Assembly (NCBI GenBank): GCA_016081115.2
Contig: JABTTQ020001474.1
Location: 1 to 64,000 of the forward strand
Reading direction: 5' to 3'
DNA from: Rehmannia glutinosa
Taxonomy: Eukaryota; Streptophyta; Magnoliopsida; Lamiales; Orobanchaceae
DNA: 64,000 bases
Part shown: one piece after another, positions 56,506 to 64,000 of the stretch
Position numbering within the stretch: the stretch's first letter is position 1
How the letters are laid out: the number at the start of each line of letters is the position of its first letter
Translations under genes and position numbers: made by a program
Notes under the pieces: model-generated
What the model was told of the DNA's origin: nothing
Database searches by the model: none
Seen by the model: the letters and a program-made list of their open reading frames with translations, nothing else

Positions 56506-56785
56506 CGGGATTCTTCTCATTTTTAACTTCCAAAACTCAATTTTTATCCTATTTTCTCCTACCCAAACCCTACAACTCGAAAGCTTTCTCCCCAAACACT
56601 CAAACTCTTCTTAAATCTCCTCCAAATTCACTTCAAATCTCACCCCGAAAACACAAATTCTTCACCTTCTTAAGAAACCCATTACCAAACTCCTTCAATT
56701 TCTCAACTTTTACAAGTTCTTCACCAAGTTTGGGGATTTTTAATTTCCAAATTTCAGATTTTAATACTTCAAAAACTTGGTTTTC

Positions 56786-57784
56786 ATGGCTTCTTGTGGA
56801 GAAACAAGAACAAGAAGGAACATTAAAAGAAGAAGGGAGCCGACACCGAAACCCGAACCTGAGCCACAACTGGGTATGTGACCGATGATCCAGAGGCTTC
56901 TAATGTCATCATGCTGGATAAAACACACGGGGCTCGATGGGCGGTGCTCTATTACTGGCCTTGGATAAATACAAGGTATCTCGATGAACCTACTCTTAAT
57001 AATTTGGGTTTATTGGAGGATTTTCGGGCTTTGTGTGGTTGTGTAGATTGGCATGAATTTTTGAACGGGCATTGGGTTGCATATTCGATTTATACAATTG
57101 AATTCTTAAGTAGTTTTGAATTAGTAGTCTGAAAATAAAATTTGATGGGGATTAGGTTCCGATTAGCAAATGAGCCGAGGGAGTTATCAATTGATGATTT
57201 AAATGCGATATATAGAAACCCAACTTATGGGGTAGAAGAACATGAAGATTTTGATAAGGATAGGTTTTGGAGAGATAATGGGTAAACGAATTTATACGTT
57301 GGGTACTTTGAAGGCATCTAACATTCAAAAGCCCATATTTCGCTATGTCCAAAGAACTTTAGCAGAAACGATGTTTGCGAGGGAGGATATTGAAGGGGCT
57401 TTAAGAATAGATGAGTTGTTCATTATTTGGTGCATGGCGTCAGGGATGAAGGTTATGCCGAATGTCGGGGCTATGATATCCCGACAATTTTATAGAGTGA
57501 GAAAACAAAAAAGAGAAGGAATTTGTATTAGTGGGCTTATTACTTCTATAGCCGAGCACTTTAATGTTAGCTTTGAGGGGTATGCAGAGGCCAATTGGGC
57601 AAAACTAATTGACATGACTGTTTTGTCGGCTATGAAAATGATTCAATTTGATGGGCGCAATTACTGGTTGAATCATGCGGATAGAACTAGAGTTAGGCTC
57701 CCAAGCCCGGAAGCTACTTCTATAAGAAATATGGGTAATTGGTTAATGAGAGGTGATCAGGGGACCGCTGCTCAGGAAGAGTAA
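56786..57784 (+). pseudogene. Athila ORF-1 family protein (ORF3 position)
   Basis: The ATG at 56786 gives a very basic start (MASCGETRTRRNIKRRREP), possibly a nuclear signal, with a stop after about 30 codons. Then frame 56878-57132 (GARWAVLYYWPWINTRYLDE, FLNGHWVAYSIYTIEFLSSF), a stop, and finally 57160-57784: RFRLANEPRELSIDDLNAIY, FDKDRFWREIMGK, IQKPIFRYVQRTLAETMFAR, ELFIIWCMASG and GLITSIAEHFNV. This is the ATHILA ORF-1 domain pattern. Function unknown; no membrane or signal segment. Confidence 0.75.
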
Positions 57785-58423
57785 AATGAGCCTATGCATG
57801 AAAAGGGATGTACCAGAATCCTCTAGACAAGGGGGTAACCGGCCATGGAGCATGAGTGATAGGCTTGAAAGGGAGGAAGCATATGTGGGCAAGCTAATAG
57901 ATGATACTTATAAATTGACAACGACAGTTGATGAGTATCACACAGAATACTTACAAAGGTTCGATGCTATCACCCAACAACAACAGTACATGTACGAGAT
58001 AATATCTTGTATGGATCAATGACGCATATCACATGGCCACTACCCTCCACCACCACCACCACAGTGATTTAGTAAGTATTTTTTACACATTCCTCTTTCT
58101 TTTGATAATTTTCTCATATGTTTGGGACGAAGCATATTTTAAGTTTGGGGTTGTCAAGAATGCGAAAATTAGTATTGTTGCATTTTGCATTGCATTTAGG
58201 ATTGCATGTAGAGCATAAAATTTGAATTAAATGTTTACAAATTTTCAATTTTTATTTTATTTTGTTATTTATTTTTGCATGTTTATTGCTTTAGCATGTT
58301 TAATTGCTTTTGTGTGTGATTTTGATCAAGATTTTGAAAAAGTACAAAAGCTTATGTATGTTTTTTACTATGAGCATTTGATTTTATGAGATGACATACT
58401 TTTGTGAATAATGCGATGAATGG
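57785..58423 (+). other. Athila 3' non-coding region, truncated
   Basis: A short coiled-coil-like remnant lies at 57800-58020 (the ORF tail). TTAAGTTTGGGGTTG at 58139-58153 corresponds to the first polypurine-like tract of the other element (14938). The sequence stops matching Athila where Copia coding begins, so the true 3' end is missing. Confidence 0.55.
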
Positions 58424-59442
58424 TTGAGGAGATGTCTTTTATTTGTTTGGCACAAGAAGCTAAGTCACCTGAATTTCAAGACAATCAACAAGTTTGCAAG
58501 AAATCATCTTGTGGAAGGATTTCCTGACTCAGTATACAAGAAGGAAAGCATTTGTGATGCACGCCAGATGGGAAAGCAAATTAAATCATCCTTCAAGGAT
58601 AAGCCAAGTCCTTCTTCAACCAGGATATTGCATCTATTGCACATGGATTTATTTGGTCCTGTTCAACTAGCTAGTATCAGTGGAAAGAAGTACACCTTAG
58701 TGGTGGTGGATGATTATTCAAGATACACATGGACAATCTTTACGTGTAAAAGGAATGAAACCTTGCAGAAATTACCTCAACTGATGAGAAGAGTTAAAAA
58801 TGACAAGAGTCAAACCATTATAAAGATAAGGTCTGACAGGGGAACTGAGTTTGTCAATGGGATTATAACTCAATATTATGTTGAAAATAGTATTGCTCAT
58901 GAGTTGTCAGCTGCAAGAACTTAACAGCAGAATGGAGTAGCTGAAAGAAGAAACATAACTCTCAAGGAAACTGCAAGGACCATGTTAGGTGAAGCTGGTT
59001 TGCCTAAGAGATTTTGGGCTGAAGCCATCAACAATGCTTGCTACACTCAGAATAGGTGTATGATTAACAGGTTGTCCAAAACTCCCTATGAAATTTGGAC
59101 AGGGAGGAAGTCAAATGTTGGATATTTTTGAATCTTTGGATGTAAGTGCTTCATTCATAACAATGGCAAGGACAACTTAAAAGCTTTTGATGCTAAAGCT
59201 GATGAAGGTATCTTTTTGGGATACTCAGCTGGGAGTAAAGCTTATAGAGTGCTGAACAAAAGGACAATGGTCACAGAAGAATCTATTCATGTGGTTTTTG
59301 ATGAACCCAATGTAAATGGAGAAGACACATATGAGTTAGCTGAAAAAATGAATCAGCCAACTATTCAAAAGAGTCTCTATGTTGAAGATGTAAGAGCACT
59401 CAACCCTGATGAAGATGAGATAGCTGAGATAGCTGAATCTTA
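58424..59442 (+). pseudogene. Copia integrase fragment
   Basis: Begins inside the pre-integrase domain (FVWHKKLSHLNFKTINKF ... the second Cys-x2-Cys reads CDAR, damaged). Core: D in LLHMDLFGP, D in IRSDRGTEFVN, E in NGVAERRNITLKET. A TAA at 58921 and a TGA near 59129 interrupt it. The end YSAGSKAYRVLNKRT and EESIHVVFDE is typical Copia. Gag and protease are missing: the fragment has no 5' part. Confidence 0.85.
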
Positions 59443-60590
59443 GAGACAACTGGAGAGTCTACAGCTGAATGATGATGAAGAAGTTGTTCAAGACAACTTA
59501 GCTGCGAGACGACTGAACCCAACAGACTTACTTCAACCAGATGTGAGATGGCTGAGAGACCATCCACCTGAGTTAATCACTAGAAATGTTATAGATGGAG
59601 TAAGAACCAGATCCAGAGCTCAACATGAAGCCATGTTTACTTGTTTCATCTCTCAGATAGAGTCTAAAGATATGTCACAAGCATTGGATGACACACATTG
59701 GATTATAGCTATGCAGGAAGAGCTGAATAAGTTTGAAAGAAATAAAGTTTGGGAATTATTTCAAAGGCCGACCCACCAAAATATTATTGGTACTAAGTGG
59801 GTATTTAGAAACAAGATGAATGAGGAGGGATCTGTTGTAAGAAACCAAGCAAGATTGGTAGCCAGAGGGTATTTCCAAGAGGAATATATAGAGTTTGATG
59901 AAACCTTTGCTCCTATTGCTAGATTGGAAGCAATTAGGATGTTTCTTGCTTATGCTGCACACAAGAATTTCACTGTTTATCAAATGGATGTGAAAAGTGC
60001 ATTTTTAAATCGACTTTTGGAAGAAGTAGTCTATGTGGAGCAACCTCCAGGTTTTGAGCAGAAAACTATTCGAGATAAAGTCTACAAGCTCAAGAAAGCT
60101 TTGTATGGATTGAAACATGCACCAAGATCCTGGTATGACACATTTTCTCAGTTTCTCATTGACAATGGATTCACCAAAGGGAAGGTTGATAAAACACTCG
60201 TCAGAATTCAAGATGGAGAGAGTATATTGCTTGTTCAAATTTATATTGATGATATCATATTTGGATCCACAAATAAAGAGCTGTGTGACAAGTTTTCAAA
60301 CCTCATGCAAGGGAAATTTGAAATGAGCATGATGGGAGAGCTGACTTTCTTTTTAGGTCTTCAAGTCAAACAAATGAAGGATGGATCCTTCATAAGTCAA
60401 ATCAAATATACAAGAGATTTAATGAAGAAATTTGGTATGGAAAAGAAGTCATCAGTGAAGATTCCCACGAATTCATCAGTCAAGATGGATATGGATGCAG
60501 ATGGCAAAGCTGTAGATCAAACCAGATATAGATTCCTTATTGGATCATTACTCTATTAGACATCAAGTAGGCCAACATTACCTTTGTTGT
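59443..60590 (+). pseudogene. Copia reverse transcriptase fragment
   Basis: Open for 338 codons at 59543-60559. Motifs: TKWVFRNKMNEEGSVVRN, ARGYFQEEYIEFDETFAPIA, YQMDVKSAFLNR, VYVEQPPGFEQ, KKALYGLKHAPRSWYD, catalytic YIDDIIFG (60244-60267), MMGELTFFLGLQVKQ. It stops at TAG 60557 after LIGSLLY. The catalytic aspartates are intact and only this stop separates it from RNase H. Confidence 0.88.
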
Positions 60591-61045
60591 AGGTGTATGT
60601 GCTAGATTTCAATCTGCACCAAAAGAGAGTCACATGACTGCAGCCAAGAAAATCCTAAGCTATTTGAAGGGATGCCAAGAAGTTGGCTTATGGTATCCAA
60701 AAGATGTAGGATTCAAGCTAGTTGGCTACTCAGACTCAGAGTATGCTGGATGTAGACTAGACAAGAAAAGTACATCAGGTACCTGTCAAGTGCTTGGAAA
60801 TAGATTAGTTTCTTGGTTGAACAAGAAATAAAATTCAATAGCTACATCCACAGCTGAAGCATTGTACATAGCAACAGGCAGTTGTTGTGCCCAAGTGTTA
60901 TGGATGAGGCAACAACTGAGAGATAATGATATAGAAAAAAAGGAGATTCCAATTGTGAGTGATAACACAAGTGCTATTGCAATAACTCAAAATCCTGTAT
61001 TGCATTCAAGGACCAGGCACATTGATGTCAGATATCATTTCATAA
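60591..61045 (+). pseudogene. Copia RNase H fragment
   Basis: GYSDSEYAGCRLDKKSTSG (catalytic Asp), SWLNKK, TAA at 60829, STAEALYIATGSCCAQ (catalytic Glu context changed from AEAEY to AEALY), VSDNTSAIAITQNPVLHSRT and HIDVRYHF. The sequence leaves pol here and runs into an LTR tail. Confidence 0.85.
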
Positions 61046-61131
61046 TAACTCTGAATATATTTTAAAAGGACTAAAATAGAAAAGTTGGTAACCCCTTTCT
61101 AAACTTTACACGTCACCCCTTGGGACCTACA
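61046..61131 (+). repeat. LTR 3' tail fused to Copia RNase H
   Basis: Shares ttttaaaaggactaaa, acccc-ttctaa, cacccc and tgggacctaca with the end of the solo LTR at 63346-63436. A deletion has therefore joined RNase H to the last 90 bases of a 3' LTR. Confidence 0.7.
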
Positions 61132-61943
61132 ATAGCCAAACTTGAGGAAGCTGCGAAGTCCAACTATACTGCCAAGAAGTCGCTGATCAAGGATGACTAC
61201 AACAAGTTGATGGATGTGGTAACTGAGTGTACTGACATGAAATTTGGATCCTTTAATCAGCTTTCTCGGACTAATATGATGGTGATAGCATCGATATTGG
61301 AAGAGAAGAAGGTTAACTGGGTGGAGTTTTGTTTTGGCAAGCTGCGCCAAAATGGGTTGAACAAGTCGATAGGCGAAGATGGAATGTTTATCAACTCTCT
61401 CGGTTATGGCCTGGTCTTAGGCCATCTTTTGGAAGTGAAGGGTATTCCTCTCCGAGATGGGAAGCCCTTTCACGTGAACAAGAACATATTCAGGGCAAAT
61501 CTCTCTGCTGCCCAACGCCAAGCGCATGCAAAGAAGGCGACTACGAGCGAGGGGGAATCAGCTGACCCCATCCCCATGGACACAGCTGTTTCTACAAAAG
61601 CCCATTCTCCTAAGCCCGTTCAAAAGAAGAAGAAGGCACCTACTCCCACAGCCAAGTCAGCTCCTGTCTCTACAGCCAAGAATAACCTAGCACATGCCCC
61701 CATGTGAGAAGAAATCTCAGCTCCTCTCCGATTATCAAGAAAAAACACTCAGTTGTGCCCCGAAAGTCAGCTGCAACGAAGAAGCTAAAATTGGCAGAGT
61801 CTGCTGCCATTGAAGTTGTTGAAGTTCCTCTAAAAAGGAAAACAAAGAGAAGACTAGTGAAACAGTTTGACTTAGCTGCCAAGCCAGCTGAGTCTGGAAC
61901 AGCCGCTGAGGCTGCTGAAAAACATGCTGCTGAGGATGAGTAG
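61132..61943 (+). pseudogene. Unrecognised ORF fragment, retroelement-associated
   Basis: I do not recognise a catalytic domain. The frame at 61120-61707 has a globular part (IKDDYNKLMDVVTECTDM, FNQLSRTNMMVIASILEEKK, GYGLVLGHLLEVKGIPL) followed by a Lys/Pro/Ala/Thr-rich basic tail (about residues 135-195). A one-base shift at about 61705 leads into a second basic frame (61704-61943, KKKHSVVPRKSAATKKLKLA). ORFs of this layout are, from memory, common as hypothetical proteins in Lamiales genomes and tied to retrotransposons. The sequence then meets a solo LTR. The upstream part is missing. Confidence 0.45.
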
Positions 61944-61953
61944 CAAACTTTAA

Positions 61954-63441
61954 AAGTGTTAGGAAAATTAATATTTAGATTTTGATGATACCATGTAAAA
62001 CTTAGAATAAGAAGTTGACACCCCATTTTCCTTGTAATTCAACGTGTAATAAATAGGACTGCGTGAGCTGAGTAGAGTCAGCTAAGTTGAAGAATGCAAG
62101 AGTCAACTGAAGATTAAAGTGAAGACGCCTTGTTGTGTCACGGTGTGTGAAGCAAGTGAAGAATCGGTCAAGTGATGAGAAAAGTTGTCTCGGTCGACCG
62201 ACAAAACTAAGCCATTCCAAAATGATTGGAATCGAATGTCAAAGGGGTTTGCAGCAGACAAGACTTGAAAAAAACTGATAGAGATCCGTTGTCAACACAA
62301 GTCAAGAATTTGCTGAAAATAAACCTATGTCAGGCTGCCAGCAATAAATTTGTTTTGCTGAAGGAGTGCGAAAAGCAAAGAACAAATATGATGTACCTGA
62401 AAACCTGCAGAGACCAAGAAAGTCTGCAGAGCATTAAAAACATGGTACAGTCCTCACTAATGCTGCAAGGACAAGGTATGCCAACAACCTACAAGTGGGA
62501 TTTGAAATGTATGTCTATCTCTTCAACGGACATATTTTTGAATACTCACTATAAAAGGTTGAGGAAGCAAGTGAGAGAAGGTTACAATTCTAAGAGAGAA
62601 AAAATCAAGCATTCAAGCAAGCAAACCTGCAAATACTCTCAAGCTTTGAAAGTTATTCCTCAAGCCTAAAATCAAAGGAACTCGATCCAACACATTCAAT
62701 GAAGGAAAGAATACTTCATCAAGTTGAAGAGGAAACTGTTTGAAGAACAAAAAGGGGTCTACTCTCCAAGGTTAAAGGAGTTGTAGTAAGGTTCAAGGTC
62801 GAACCAGAAGCTTTGAGCTCGTTGGAAGGCTATGTGATCAATTCCAAGAGTTCGAGGGAGCTAAAATAGCAAGATAATCGATTTGTGAAGAAGTTGAGTC
62901 CCAGGAGTAGCCATTTGTGTGATCAAGGCTAACTCAGACTGATAACTGCTTTGTAACCAGATTTGTTACTTAGTGGATTCCTCCAGGAGTTGGAGAAGAG
63001 TGGATTAGAGGAATTACCTCATCCTCGAACCACTATAAAATTTGCTTGTGTCATTTTACTTACAACACTTTAATTTCTTGCATATTATTGATATATGCTG
63101 TTAAGTTAAATCTGCTAAACTCAACTGATAATAACCTTGCTAAATACAAGTGTTGAAAACAAGTTTAAAACATTAAGGGTGAAAAGTCTTCCACTGAACA
63201 AAAACCAAATCAATTGTAAAGTTAAGTGTTCGCTGATCCCAGCTAAGTTGTACTATCAACAGCTCAGTCGAGTCTATTGAGTGGGTAACTTTGCTTAATA
63301 AGCCAACCTAGCTATCCTCAAGGACTTAGGCGATTTAAGTTAACTCGAATATCTTTTAAAAGGACTAAATTTGAGAATTTAGTAAGGTTTATTCAACCCC
63401 CTTCTAAGCGTTACAACTCACCCCATGGGACCTACAAAAAA
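61954..63441 (+). mobile_element. Solo LTR, Copia type
   Basis: LTR 61959-63436 (1478 bp): starts TGTTAGGAAAATTAATATTT and ends TGGGACCTACA, with TGT(T)AGG/CCTACA termini. The flank is AAAAG on the left and AAAAA on the right (4 of 5). TATA box CTATAAAAGG at 62549-62558. A GGTCGACCGAC palindrome lies at 62192-62202 in U3. No PBS or coding region follows, so it is a solo LTR. The ORF of 147 codons at 62226 inside it is not convincing. Confidence 0.75.
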
Positions 63442-64000
63442 ATAGAAGTGGTGTGGAAGCCACTGAAATACAAGAGGCTGTTGTCCGTAATGCTGTGCAG
63501 AGTCGAAAGAGTCGATTTGTTGGGGACAGTTGAAGAATTAGAAGAGAACACAAATGAGACAAGAACAATTAAGAGTTAGTTGTTTAATCTCCTCGCATGC
63601 AGATCGAGGATTCTTTGAGGAAGAAAGGGCTCCTCTTGAGCCCATGCAAGAGGATGATGACTTGATAATGCTATCTCTCGCATATCCCGACATACAAGAG
63701 AGGCTACAAATTTGGAGGTCCCGGCAACTGAGTGAAGCCAGGTATCAATTTCAAAGCCCACAGTTCATTGAGGAGGAAGAATACCTCCTGGATTTTTTGG
63801 GAATGTTGGTGTCCGAACAACACTAGATGAAGATTGTTGCACCAACATCCTTTTTAGCAAAAAGGAGGATGAGAAAGTTAAGGCCATTGAGAAAGCCAAG
63901 GCGATTGAGGAGTCTAAAAGCCTCGCACTTGTGTTTTCACGGAAGCCCCATAAAGTGCCTTCTGACAAGCCACAAAGCGATGGCCCGATGTCGAAGAGCT
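63437..64000 (+). pseudogene. Continuation of the unrecognised ORF, off the right edge
   Basis: An ORF at 63554-63826 (with HADRGFFEEERAPLEPMQED, LIMLSLAYPDIQERLQIW and EEEEYLLDFLGMLV) is followed, after a shift near 63825, by a charged low-complexity frame (EKVKAIEKAKAIEESK) to the edge. It is acidic at first, then Lys/Glu alternating. It probably belongs to the same host ORF that the solo LTR interrupts, but I cannot align the two halves. Function unknown. Confidence 0.4.

Larger units (their letters stand above)
45095..58423 (+). mobile_element. Second Athila-like element, pol deleted, 3' LTR missing
   Basis: 5' LTR in two parts (45095-46293 and 54177-54462) because a LINE is inserted in it. 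Then a PBS (54469), decayed gag, no pol, the post-pol spacer, ORF3 and a 3' non-coding region up to the Copia fragment at 58424. A different subfamily from the element at 5.7 kb: LTR sequence and motifs differ. Confidence 0.82.

Noticed and set aside
62226..62669. 147-codon ORF inside the solo LTR
   Set aside because: It spans U3, the TATA box and the leader of the LTR, and its composition is not protein-like.
1..64000. Endogenous pararetrovirus, CRISPR array, rRNA genes or organelle insert
   Set aside because: No movement-protein or coat motifs, no regularly spaced short repeats, and no rRNA-, plastid- or mitochondrion-like genes were seen.

Overview
This window looks like nuclear DNA from a flowering plant, most likely a eudicot. 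The signs are spliced genes with GT..AG introns, Athila-type and Copia LTR retrotransposons with plant primer-binding sites, L1-type LINEs, a tRNA-derived SINE, Stowaway and hAT MITEs, an IDA-like peptide gene, a B3-domain gene fragment and a FAR1/ULP1 MULE. Some ORFs near the right edge resemble retroelement ORFs I remember from Lamiales, but I cannot verify that. Most of the sequence is transposon, largely decayed and nested. No rRNA or tRNA gene, CRISPR array or bacterial-type operon is visible.

Layout, left to right. 1-803: tail of a minus-strand LTR running off the edge. 804-5.5 kb: low-copy-looking DNA with a Helitron 3' end, an IDA-like secreted-peptide gene (1838-2074, minus) and a 5'-truncated LINE with a 12-bp target-site duplication. 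5.53-17.62 kb: a tRNA-derived SINE split by a complete 11.8-kb Athila-like element (gag, protease, RT/RNase H, integrase and a spliced ORF3 between two LTRs). 17.6-23.4 kb: gene-poor DNA with a Stowaway MITE just upstream of a TATA box and a small ORF, a short retro-insertion with an 18-bp duplication, another MITE and a second Helitron end. 23.4-30.4 kb: a Copia element with a 5' LTR and full gag-pol but no 3' LTR. 30.4-41.75 kb: a decayed MULE with a multi-exon ULP1-like protease facing a FAR1-type transposase, with an hAT MITE, a minisatellite and possibly LTR sequence inside it. 41.75-42.8 kb: a B3-domain gene fragment. 43.65-43.84 kb: a second copy of the IDA-like gene's 3' flank. 44.2-58.4 kb: a four-level nest (old Athila LTR > second Athila-like element > full-length LINE > solo LTR), the outer element having lost pol. 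58.4-64 kb: a Copia pol fragment, an LTR tail, an unrecognised ORF and a solo LTR that splits it.

The most interesting pattern concerns three different LTR families here. Each carries its own palindromic motif (GCGC-CGYA-GCGC; ACCGGT-core; CACGGCCGTG) in its LTR upstream of the TATA box, and a second cluster of the same motif in the spacer after pol. In the first Athila element the cluster is followed by a pyrimidine/AC-rich leader, a GTAAGT donor and an acceptor 9 bases before the ORF3 start codon. This suggests an internal LTR-like promoter module for a separate 3' transcript. That is an inference from sequence alone.
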